This document shows, piece after piece, positions 1 through 8,574 of a stretch of 64,000 bases of DNA. Origin of the DNA: Eisenbergiella tayi (GTDB lineage: Bacteria; Bacillota; Clostridia; Lachnospirales; Lachnospiraceae); assembly GCF_001881565.1 (NCBI RefSeq), contig NZ_MPDJ01000012.1, positions 62,001-126,000 on the forward strand, in the 5' to 3' direction. Under the pieces are notes generated by a model. It was given only the letters and a program-made list of their open reading frames with translations. It ran no database searches and was not told the origin of the DNA. Each line of letters starts with the position of its first letter. Position 1 is the first letter of the stretch. A program made the position numbers and the translations under genes.

Positions 1-64
1 AGCCTGCGAGGATAATCAGGCATACCAGAATATTGGTTTTTATAAGAATGTTTTTCTTTGACAT
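1..64 (-). CDS. N-terminus of a secreted or membrane protein (partial)
   Basis: Only the first 21 codons lie in the window; the gene runs off the left edge. Reading leftward from the ATG at 64, the peptide has two lysines after Met-Ser and then a long hydrophobic stretch ending in LIILAG, the pattern of a signal peptide or lipoprotein leader or a first membrane helix. The start is supported by a good ribosome binding site (GGAAGGAG, 71-78, six bases from the ATG) and a matching promoter upstream. Nothing about function can be said. It is divergent from the operon beginning at 290. Confidence 0.6.
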   Translation of the reverse strand, partial: MSKKNILIKTNILVCLIILAG

Positions 65-93
65 GGATGACTCCTTCCCGATGCACTTCATAT

Positions 94-122
94 ATTGTAA
101 GGCATAGAATGAGAGCTTGCAA
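94..122 (-). promoter_or_regulatory. Promoter of the leftward gene at 64
   Basis: On the minus strand TTGCAA (122-117) and TACAAT (99-94) are separated by 17 bases, a normal sigma-A spacing, and lie 30 bases before the ATG at 64. Confidence 0.45.
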
Positions 123-200
123 GAGAATCGTGTCGGTTAAATCCATTCTCTTTTCCGAAATAATAAAAATGGATTTGCGATTCTGATTGTTTTCTTTTTG

Positions 201-230
201 TTGCCGGCCTGTACCGCCCCGTTGTATAAT
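201..230 (+). promoter_or_regulatory. Probable promoter of the DUF4132/helicase operon
   Basis: TATAAT at 225-230 is a perfect -10. The best -35 is TTGCCG at 201-206 with an 18-base spacer. It lies about 60 bases before the first gene of the operon. Confidence 0.4.
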
Positions 231-289
231 AAAAAGAAAGTGTCAGAGCCGGGCAAAGTACTGGTGTATGGGAACAGGTGGATACATAT

Positions 290-709
290 ATGAAGGTGAA
301 AATTCAGGTAAAAAAACTGGGCAAAAACCACAGTAAGATAACTCCGGTTTTTTATGATTATCCGGAAAACGTGGATACGGTACGAAGGCTTCTGGAAGAA
401 ACCGTGCGCATTAATCTGGAGGAATATGGGAAGAGACGCAGGCATACGGAGGTGGAGGCTGTGCTGTCAAAGGAAAGCATGGAAGAACAGGCGGGCGCCG
501 GAAAGATAACCTTCGGCCTTTCTTTTCAGGACAAGGTGCCGGATTACCGAAAGGCAGCGGAGAATGCATGCCAGTGTTTTGAAGATGGGATAGCTGTGGT
601 GTTTCTGGACGGGAAAAAGCTGGAAAGACTGGAGGAAAAAATAAGCCTTCAGGAAAACAGTGAACTTGTATTTGTAAGGATGACAATGCTGGCAGGAAGA
701 ATGTGGTAG
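290..709 (+). CDS. Small uncharacterized protein, first gene of the DUF4132/helicase operon
   Basis: A 139-residue soluble, charged protein with no signal peptide or membrane segment; I do not recognise its family. The ATG at 290 is preferred because AGGTGG lies eight bases upstream; an in-frame GTG at 278 is the alternative. The C-terminus overlaps the reading frame of the next gene, which indicates translational coupling. Because it opens an operon that continues with a giant DUF4132 protein and two DNA helicases, it may be a small partner or adaptor of that machinery, but this is inference from position only. Confidence 0.65.
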   Translation: MKVKIQVKKLGKNHSKITPVFYDYPENVDTVRRLLEETVRINLEEYGKRRRHTEVEAVLSKESMEEQAGAGKITFGLSFQDKVPDYRKAAENACQCFEDGIAVVFLDGKKLERLEEKISLQENSELVFVRMTMLAGRMW

Positions 710-732
710 CAGCTACAGGGAGAGGCAGAAGG

Positions 733-3700
733 ATGGAATATAATTATCAAAGCAGACAGAAGCTTGTGGAAGCTTATAAGGGAAAATGGAAAAGGAAGCT
801 GATTCTTGCTTCCGGGGATACCAAAGAAGCGATGGAGCAGATGGAGAAATTCGGACAGTACAGGCCGGAAGTAAACGCCTTCTTAAAAGGGGTGGAGGCG
901 AAGTTTGGCGACGGGGGCTTCCTTACGCCTTCCGAATTTATGCGGAAAAAATATAAAAAGCTGGTTGACCTTTATGCGGGCAAAGCCTTCGCCGAGGACT
1001 TTTATTATATCATTGATAAGTTTAACCAGTTTCCCTATTCCCACAGTGTTTACCGCAGATCGGTGCGTACCAAATCGTATTTGCCGTGCCTGGAGCATGT
1101 CTTCCGGCTGCTGTATGCATGCCGGGTGATGAATTTTTATGAGTGCACGCTTGCGGATTATCTGCTGGATCGGCTGCCCGAGGAAAAGCTGGACTATAAG
1201 AGACATCCGGTTTACGGTTTTACGATGCAGTATCTGGATGATTTGATTGCGGCTGCGATTGACAGGGGAGATGAGGCGGTGACAGCGGCGGTGAAGGATA
1301 TCCTGCTGAGTGACAACAATACTGCGGTCATCACCGTTGACTTAATAAGGGGAATTATCAAAAGCTCCAGTGCGTCTCTTCACCGGCTCCTTTCGGATTT
1401 CCTGCTTGCGGCCAGGCTTCAGGAGGGAGTGAGGCAGGCGATCTGTGAAAATGCGGACTGCGGAACTGTGGAAGCTTTTCAGACGATTTTCGCCGCCGTA
1501 TGTGAGAATAACCTGATCCGCTTTGCCTCTGTAAAAAGGGCGGTGGCTGTCTGGACAGGAATCTGCGATGTGGAAAATGCGGATCGCATCTCGGATAAAA
1601 TGCTTGTTCTCATGAAGGACGCACTCAACGATCCCGGAGCAGCACAGACTTATATAAGCAGCAATGACAGCATCCGGATTGGGATAGGACTGTGGACGCT
1701 GGCCTTTTATGAGCTGCAGGATGCCATTGGGGTGATGGGAAAGTTTCTGGAGCATGGAACGAGAAATCAAATCCTGACCATGTCTTATTTTAACCGTACT
1801 CTGGAATGGGAAGCGTTTACGGGGATTACGGCGAGGAAGGCCATACTGCAGTTTGCATCGGATCCTGAGATGGCAGCGGCCTTTATGCCCACTTATCTGA
1901 GCGGGGTGGAGGAGTATGTCAGATATGCGCTTGGCGGCAGCAGGCCGGGGAATACAGGAGAAAAGACATACATGCCGATTCCTCTTAACTGGCTGTTTGG
2001 AAGCAGGGAGGAGGCTTTGGAGCACTATAGCGTGCTGAAGAGCCTGCTGGAAGGCATGAAGAAAAAGAAGCTGGAATTTGTACCGTGTGTTTTCCCGTGG
2101 TATGGGGTTGAACTGTCGAGAGGACAGCTTATCAAACGCATGTGTGTGATAGCATATGCCCTGGAAGATTCGGCTTTCATAGAAGATGCTGCCGGAAAAG
2201 TGATGGAAATCGATATCAGCGGTACTTATGAGAGCCGGTCGAAATGGGTGGAGCTGCTGCTTCACAGCCCGGAAAATGAACGGCAGAAGGCTCTTCTGCT
2301 TTCTTTCCTGGGGGATAAGGAGACGATGACGAGAAAGACGGCCTTCCGGCTTGTGGAGGAGCTGGAATTATCCGATGCGGATTACCGGGAGCTGGAAGGG
2401 CTTTTGAAGTATAAAAAAGAAGATATCAGGCAGAATGTCCTGAAGCTGCTGGAAAAACAGGAGGATAAAGGACTGGAGGAATCAGTGAAGCGGCTGCTGG
2501 CGTCTCCCCTGCCGGCTGTCAGGGAGGGCGGCCTTACTTTGGTGAGAGAGGCACGGATCAGGGGAAGATCCGAAGAACTGCTGGAGAGACTGGCAGAAGA
2601 GGCCGGAAAGCTGGAAGGAAGCTCGGATAAGGAACAGATTCTTTTGGAGGAGGTCAGAGGCGAATCGTCCTCCAGCCAGATATTGGAAACGGAAGGGTAT
2701 GGCCTGTATCGGAAGGATGTGACGCCTGTGTGCCCGAAGCCGACGGAGGGAAGGGAAAATCTCCGGGCTTATTTCCGTACGGATCCGGGCAGGCTGGAGG
2801 AAATCATCCGCAGCCTGTACGCATTGCTGGATGAAAATGCAGACCTGGAATATAAGGCGGCAAACGGCTATGAGATGCTTTTGGGGAATCATCTGGTCAT
2901 GACCAGCCATGATGCCTCTCTTACTCTGGCGGACCGTTATCCCTTCAAAGAGCTTTGGATCCGCTTTTATCAGGAGCATATCGGGGATCCCCATTTGGTT
3001 AAGCTTCTTCTTCTGGCCTGGAGCAACGGGCTGGGAGAAGGATACAGGGTGAAGCGACAGGAAACGCTGCTCCGGTACGAGAAAATGCTTTTGGGAGATA
3101 TCGTAAAATTCAGAATACCGCAGAAACAGGGTGTACAGCACGGATACGGAAACAGCCCGCACACAGTGCTGACCATATTGAACAGTATATATGGGGAAAC
3201 ACAGGGACGTTGTGCGGCCCTGGAAATGGCGGCGCTGATAGCGGATGAGATTCCTGCGGAGGATTTGTGGTACGAGAAAATAAAGGATACCCGGTATTAC
3301 TATGTATCGGATCCCGGTGAATTTGCCCTGACGGATATTACCGCGGTCAACAGTATGATCCGTTCTCTGGCAGTGTGGAAAACAGAGGAAGAATTCAGGG
3401 AAGGTTTTTTTGCCCTGTACCGTCTGGATCAGCTTTTTGACTATAATGCCCATAGCAGTACCGGCTATTACTCTTATAACCGTAATTCCCGTACCCTGCT
3501 GACCATTTATGAATATATCAGGGCCTTTCAGCTGGGACTGATTCCTGCGGATACGGTTTACAAGGCGGCTTTTGAAACGATAGGCCTCGGCGTTTCCCTG
3601 GAGGATCTGTCACGCCTTGTTTCGGAGCGGCTGCTTCCTTATGATAAAAACAGGCTGTCCGCCTATCTGTCGGAGGAAGAGCTTGTGGAGGAGAAAGTAA

Positions 3701-5862
3701 ATCCGGAGAATCCCTTTGTGAAGCAGGGAAAGGAGTTTTTCTTCCGTATTACCGATACGATTCTGGATGTGGAACTCAAGAGAGGGGATCTTCCCACTGT
3801 GTTTTCATCCAGTATATCCTCTATCAAGCGTATTTACGGCATGGAGCGTATGATTGATATCCTGAAGGCTCTGGGAAATGACAAGCTGGATCGGTCCGCT
3901 TATTATTACTGGTCGGGGAGCCGGACGGGGAAAAAGGAGTGTCTGAGCTATCTGCTTCAGATATGTTACCCTCTGGAAGGCGAGGATGCCGGAAAGCTGA
4001 AGGCCCTGCTGAAAGGAACTAAAATAAAGGAACAGAAAATCATTGAAACTGCCATGTACGCGCCCCAGTGGCTGGATATTATAGAAGAATACCTGGGCTG
4101 GCCCGGGCTGAAAAGCGGCTGCTATTATTTCATGGCTCATATGAACGAGAGATTTGATGATAAAAAGAAGGCGATGATAGCCCGGTATACGCCGCTTTCC
4201 CCGGAAGAACTCAATAACGGGGCCTTTGATTTGAACTGGTTTGAAGAGGCGTATTCGCTGCTGGGAAAAGAACGCTTCGACAGGCTGTATGATGCCGCCA
4301 AATATATTTCCGACGGAAGCAAGCATGCCCGGGCAAGAAAATATGCGGATGCTGCCCTGGGCCGGGTTACGGCGGAGGAAATGGAACCGGTAATCCGGGA
4401 GAAAAGGAATAAAGATCTGCTGATGAGCTATGGTCTGGCGCCTGCCCGGGAGAGGAGGGAGCTTCCCCACCGGTATGAATTCCTGCAGCAGTTTCGGAAG
4501 GACAGCAGGCAGTTCGGCGCACAGCGCCGGGCCAGTGAAGCGCTCGCCGTATCGGTGGCAATGAAAAATATGGCCACCAGGGCCGGTTTTGCGGATGTAA
4601 CACGCCTTACCCTTGCCATGGAAACGGAGCTGGTAAAGGAATACCGTCCTTATTTTGATAAAAAAGAGGAAGACGGAGTCTTTCTGCAGCTAAAGGTGGA
4701 TGAAAACGGAAGGCCGTCGATTGCGGCCGAAAAAGCCGGAAAACCTTTAAAATCGGTACCAGCCGGCTTGAAGAAGAACGCCTATTATCTGCAGCTGAAG
4801 GAAATCCATACGAAGCTTAAGGAACAACATTCCAGGTGTGTGAAAATGTTTGAACAGGCCATGGAGGAGAGAGAAGCTTACCGGTATGAGGAACTGCAGG
4901 CTCTTTGTGAAAATCCCGTAACGAGGCCGGTAGTGCAGAGCCTTGTGTTTATCGGGGCGGAAAGGGAAGAATCTGCCGGAAGCCCGGCGATTGGTTTCCT
5001 GAAGGCGGAAGGGCTGTATGACTGGGAAGATAAATGTACGCACCCTGAAGGCGGGGAGCTGTTCCGGGTGGCGCATCCTGCGGACTTTTACGAAGCAGGC
5101 TGCTGGAGAAAGTATCAGAAGAAGCTGTTTGCGGAGGAGAAGAAGCAGCCTTTTAAGCAGGTTTTCCGTGAATTATATATCAAGCTTCCGGAGGAACTGG
5201 ACAGAACCCATTCCCTCATGTTTGCCGGAAACCAGATTCAGCCTGCCAAAACGGCGGCCTGCCTGAAGACCAGGCGCTGGGTGGCGGACTATGAGGAAGG
5301 GCTTCAGAAGATTTATTATAAGGAAAATATTATCGCCCATATTTATGCCCAGGCGGACTGGTTTTCACCCAGTGATATAGAGGCTCCGACCCTGGAATGG
5401 GTGGAATTCACCCACAGGAAAACAGGGGAAAGCATAAAGGTAAAGGATATTCCTGCCATTGTATATTCCGAGGTTATGAGAGATGTGGATCTTGCGGTGA
5501 GCGTAGCCCATGCGGGCGGAGTGGATCCGGAGACCAGTCATTCCACTGTGGAAATGAGAAAGGCCATTGTGGAATACAACCTGCCTCTTTTCGGCATAGA
5601 CAATGTTGTGCTGGAGGGAAGCCATGCGCTGATAAAAGGCAGCAGGGGGAATTACAGTATTCATCTGGGAAGCGGCGTGATCCACCGGCAGGGAGGGCAT
5701 CAGATTCAGGTACTGCCCGTTCATTCCCAGAGCAGAGGAAAGCTGTTCCTGCCGTTTCTGGATGAGGATCCCAAAACGGCGGAGATTATGTCCAAGATCG
5801 TATTATTCGCCGGAGATACTAAGATCAAGGATCCTTACATACTGAATCAGTTACAGGAATAA
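733..5862 (+). CDS. Giant DUF4132 (MolR-like) protein
   Basis: About 1,709 residues, soluble and mostly helical, with HEAT/ARM-like helical repeats in the first half (for example around residues 500-640). The C-terminal quarter carries the signature of the DUF4132 family: the LFAEEKKQPFKQVFRELY segment, then WFSPSDIEAPTLEWV, and a terminal block with IHLGSGVIHR and RGKLFLPF. The E. coli relative MolR/YehI combines this domain with a WGR domain, which is associated with poly(ADP-ribose) polymerases; no WGR domain is visible here. The biochemical role is unknown. ATG 733 is chosen for its GGGAGAGG site; a GTG at 703 is possible. It is followed 12 bases later by a DUF1998 helicase, which points to nucleic-acid work. 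Confidence 0.8.
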   Translation: MEYNYQSRQKLVEAYKGKWKRKLILASGDTKEAMEQMEKFGQYRPEVNAFLKGVEAKFGDGGFLTPSEFMRKKYKKLVDLYAGKAFAEDFYYIIDKFNQFPYSHSVYRRSVRTKSYLPCLEHVFRLLYACRVMNFYECTLADYLLDRLPEEKLDYKRHPVYGFTMQYLDDLIAAAIDRGDEAVTAAVKDILLSDNNTAVITVDLIRGIIKSSSASLHRLLSDFLLAARLQEGVRQAICENADCGTVEAFQTIFAAVCENNLIRFASVKRAVAVWTGICDVENADRISDKMLVLMKDALNDPGAAQTYISSNDSIRIGIGLWTLAFYELQDAIGVMGKFLEHGTRNQILTMSYFNRTLEWEAFTGITARKAILQFASDPEMAAAFMPTYLSGVEEYVRYALGGSRPGNTGEKTYMPIPLNWLFGSREEALEHYSVLKSLLEGMKKKKLEFVPCVFPWYGVELSRGQLIKRMCVIAYALEDSAFIEDAAGKVMEIDISGTYESRSKWVELLLHSPENERQKALLLSFLGDKETMTRKTAFRLVEELELSDADYRELEGLLKYKKEDIRQNVLKLLEKQEDKGLEESVKRLLASPLPAVREGGLTLVREARIRGRSEELLERLAEEAGKLEGSSDKEQILLEEVRGESSSSQILETEGYGLYRKDVTPVCPKPTEGRENLRAYFRTDPGRLEEIIRSLYALLDENADLEYKAANGYEMLLGNHLVMTSHDASLTLADRYPFKELWIRFYQEHIGDPHLVKLLLLAWSNGLGEGYRVKRQETLLRYEKMLLGDIVKFRIPQKQGVQHGYGNSPHTVLTILNSIYGETQGRCAALEMAALIADEIPAEDLWYEKIKDTRYYYVSDPGEFALTDITAVNSMIRSLAVWKTEEEFREGFFALYRLDQLFDYNAHSSTGYYSYNRNSRTLLTIYEYIRAFQLGLIPADTVYKAAFETIGLGVSLEDLSRLVSERLLPYDKNRLSAYLSEEELVEEKVNPENPFVKQGKEFFFRITDTILDVELKRGDLPTVFSSSISSIKRIYGMERMIDILKALGNDKLDRSAYYYWSGSRTGKKECLSYLLQICYPLEGEDAGKLKALLKGTKIKEQKIIETAMYAPQWLDIIEEYLGWPGLKSGCYYFMAHMNERFDDKKKAMIARYTPLSPEELNNGAFDLNWFEEAYSLLGKERFDRLYDAAKYISDGSKHARARKYADAALGRVTAEEMEPVIREKRNKDLLMSYGLAPARERRELPHRYEFLQQFRKDSRQFGAQRRASEALAVSVAMKNMATRAGFADVTRLTLAMETELVKEYRPYFDKKEEDGVFLQLKVDENGRPSIAAEKAGKPLKSVPAGLKKNAYYLQLKEIHTKLKEQHSRCVKMFEQAMEEREAYRYEELQALCENPVTRPVVQSLVFIGAEREESAGSPAIGFLKAEGLYDWEDKCTHPEGGELFRVAHPADFYEAGCWRKYQKKLFAEEKKQPFKQVFRELYIKLPEELDRTHSLMFAGNQIQPAKTAACLKTRRWVADYEEGLQKIYYKENIIAHIYAQADWFSPSDIEAPTLEWVEFTHRKTGESIKVKDIPAIVYSEVMRDVDLAVSVAHAGGVDPETSHSTVEMRKAIVEYNLPLFGIDNVVLEGSHALIKGSRGNYSIHLGSGVIHRQGGHQIQVLPVHSQSRGKLFLPFLDEDPKTAEIMSKIVLFAGDTKIKDPYILNQLQE

Positions 5863-5874
5863 CAGGAGTTGTAA

Positions 5875-8574
5875 ATGGAAATTAAGGATCTCATAACATA
5901 TACCAAGGAATATCCGGCGAGGGAAGCCATATATTCCGATTTTCCCGAAGATATGCTTCCGGAGCTTTCCGCATATCTGAAAAAACAGGGGATTTCGGGA
6001 TTGTACTGCCATCAGGCGGAAATGTTTGAAAAAGCGCAGGAAGGGAAGAATCTTGTGATCACAACGTCTACCGCCAGCGGAAAAACGTTAAGCTTTCTTC
6101 TGCCTGTGCTTCAGGAAATACTGAAGGATCCGCTGGCGCGGGCCGTATTTATTTATCCGACCAAGGCGCTGGCGGCGGATCAGTACCGGGCGATTCAGCC
6201 GGTGATTGATTATTTCGGGGAAAACCGGATTTCGGCAGGAGTTTATGACGGGGATACGCCGGCAAGTGAGAGGAGCAGGATCCGTAAAAATGCGAACCTG
6301 ATACTCACTAATCCGGAAATGCTTAACGGGGCATTCCTTCCCAATCACAGCAGATATGGATTTGATTTTATTTTCAGCAATCTGAAATTTGTGGTGATCG
6401 ATGAACTGCATACCTACAGGGGGGCTTTCGGCTCTCATCTCGCCAATGTGTTCCGGCGTCTCGGGAGAATCTGCAGATATTACCGTTCTTCCCCCAGGTT
6501 CCTGTGCAGCTCGGCCACCATCGCCAATCCTGTGGAGCTGGCGGAGGAGATATGCGGGCAGGAATTTACCCGGATTTCCAGAGACGGTTCACCGGCCGGG
6601 CCAAGAAGATATGTATTTCTCCAGCCTCCGGCTATTAAGGGAAAGGATGGAAAAAATTACGGACAGGTTTCTTCCACGGAAGTGGCGTCCCATCTGATCC
6701 CTCAGCTGGTGGAGGCGGAAAGAAGCTTTATTGCCTTCACCAAATCCCGGAGGAACGTGGAAGTTGTTTTGAAGGAGTCCTCGGATATCCTGGAATCGGA
6801 AAGCTTTTCCGGAACGGGCAGGAAGGATAAAATATCCGGCTACAGGGGCGGCTATACGCCCAATGAACGGAAGGAAATCGAAAATAAAATGGTATCCGGA
6901 GCTCTGACAGGCCTGATATCCACCAATGCGCTGGAGCTGGGGATTGATATCGGAAAGATCGAATCCACGGTACTGGTGGGCTATCCCGGTACCAGGGCCT
7001 CCTTCTGGCAGCAGACAGGACGGGCGGGGAGAAACGGAAAGGGGTGCGTGAACTATCTGATTCTTGAGAACCTCCCCTTTGATCAGTATGTAGCCGTGAA
7101 TCCGGACTGGCTGTTCGGAGGAGAGAGTGAAACGGCGATTGTGGATAAGAACAATCTGCTCATCGAGCTGGCCCATATCCGGGCGGCCGCTGCGGAAATG
7201 CCTCTGACACTGGACGACATCGCCCTGTTTCCTGATTTGGGGGAGGCCATACCGGTTTTGCTGAAGGTAAAGGAAGTGGACAGCCGGGACGGAAAGTTCG
7301 CCTGGTCGGGCGGAGCGTTCCCGGCAGGGGATTTCAGCCTGCGCAATATCGACAAGGCCAGGTATAAGCTGATAAATCAGGAAAACGGCCGGGAAATTAC
7401 GGAGATGGACGAAATGCAGGCCTTCCGGGAAATCCATGAAGGCGCGGTATATATGCATGACGGGGTACAGTATCAGGTAACCTCCCTGGACAGGGAAACA
7501 AGGATTGCATCCGCGCAGCCCTTCTTTGGAAATTATTACACCATGCCGGGAGGAGAAACGGAAATTTCCGTGATACACAGCAGCCGGGATACGGATTATG
7601 GACGGACGCGCATATCCTTCGGGGATGTGAACGTGCATACCATGGTTTCCATATACCGTAAGCTGCAGTTCCACAACCACCAGAATCTGGGCTTTGAGCA
7701 GCTGCCGAAACCTCTTTCCAAGGATTTCGATACGGAAGGGGCCTGGATTGCCATACCGGATAATGTGTCCGCCGTCTACCGGAGGCTGCTGCAGGTGAAG
7801 GAAGACGGGAAAATCATTCGGAACAATCACTTTGAAGGATTGGCCTATGCATTGAAAAATGCGGCAATGATGGTGACGATGACAGAACGGGAGGATATCG
7901 GTACGGCGGTTTCCGGTGATATGAGCGGCGGGGAGTGGGATCCTGCGCTGTGGCAGGAGGATTCTCTTCCGCCCGGAGAGGAGACCGCGTTGTTTTTTTA
8001 CGACCAGTATGAGGGCGGACTGGGGTATGCGGATAAAATAGCGGATTTTATTCCACGGATCATAGATAATGCAATAACGCTGGTGTCAGGCTGTCCCTGT
8101 GAAAACGGCTGTGCAGCCTGTATCGGTGACCACTGGCTGGATAAGAGCCTGGTTTTATGGGGACTGAAAAATCTGCTGGAGGAGTCGGCGCCGCCGGCAG
8201 AAATCCGCCTGAACCGTCATCGGGAAATTCCTTCCCTTCAAAAGCCCTTTCTTTTGAAGGAATTGGGGGAACCGGAGAAATGGATGGAGTTCTGCACATA
8301 TCTGAAAGAAAAGGGAGATCCTTTCGCTTCCTTTTTAAGTATGTCGCCCGGTGCCGTTCTGGAAGGGAATACTCTCAGTCTGAGCACTGCCAACCGTTTT
8401 TACCGGGACTGGATTATGGAAAAGAATAATTATAACAGCCTTCTGAATATTTTCCGCTATTATACCCAGGCTCCCGGAGATCTGAAGCTGGAAATCCGCC
8501 TGACGGAAAAGGAAGATGGGGAGGAAAGGAAGCAGATACAAAAGAAGCTGGAAAAAGGAGTATTTCATGGGTGA
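5875..8574 (+). CDS. DEAD/DEAH-box helicase with C-terminal DUF1998 cysteine motif (MrfA/YprA-like)
   Basis: An 899-residue superfamily 2 helicase. Walker A is TTSTASGKT (63-71), motif II is VVIDELH (173-179), and the second RecA domain has the QQTGRAGRNGKG motif VI. The C-terminal DUF1998 region holds a cysteine cluster (C740, C742, C746, C749) expected to bind a metal. This architecture is that of B. subtilis MrfA (YprA), a helicase for repair of mitomycin C adducts; DUF1998 is also found in DrmB of the DISARM phage-defence system. RBS AGGAG precedes the ATG. The stop overlaps the start of the next helicase by eight bases, so the two are translationally coupled. Confidence 0.9.
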   Translation: MEIKDLITYTKEYPAREAIYSDFPEDMLPELSAYLKKQGISGLYCHQAEMFEKAQEGKNLVITTSTASGKTLSFLLPVLQEILKDPLARAVFIYPTKALAADQYRAIQPVIDYFGENRISAGVYDGDTPASERSRIRKNANLILTNPEMLNGAFLPNHSRYGFDFIFSNLKFVVIDELHTYRGAFGSHLANVFRRLGRICRYYRSSPRFLCSSATIANPVELAEEICGQEFTRISRDGSPAGPRRYVFLQPPAIKGKDGKNYGQVSSTEVASHLIPQLVEAERSFIAFTKSRRNVEVVLKESSDILESESFSGTGRKDKISGYRGGYTPNERKEIENKMVSGALTGLISTNALELGIDIGKIESTVLVGYPGTRASFWQQTGRAGRNGKGCVNYLILENLPFDQYVAVNPDWLFGGESETAIVDKNNLLIELAHIRAAAAEMPLTLDDIALFPDLGEAIPVLLKVKEVDSRDGKFAWSGGAFPAGDFSLRNIDKARYKLINQENGREITEMDEMQAFREIHEGAVYMHDGVQYQVTSLDRETRIASAQPFFGNYYTMPGGETEISVIHSSRDTDYGRTRISFGDVNVHTMVSIYRKLQFHNHQNLGFEQLPKPLSKDFDTEGAWIAIPDNVSAVYRRLLQVKEDGKIIRNNHFEGLAYALKNAAMMVTMTEREDIGTAVSGDMSGGEWDPALWQEDSLPPGEETALFFYDQYEGGLGYADKIADFIPRIIDNAITLVSGCPCENGCAACIGDHWLDKSLVLWGLKNLLEESAPPAEIRLNRHREIPSLQKPFLLKELGEPEKWMEFCTYLKEKGDPFASFLSMSPGAVLEGNTLSLSTANRFYRDWIMEKNNYNSLLNIFRYYTQAPGDLKLEIRLTEKEDGEERKQIQKKLEKGVFHG

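Noticed and set aside
703..5862. Molybdate-regulator function for the DUF4132 protein from its MolR relatives
   Set aside because: The MolR name is historical; nothing here concerns molybdate and the neighbours are DNA helicases.
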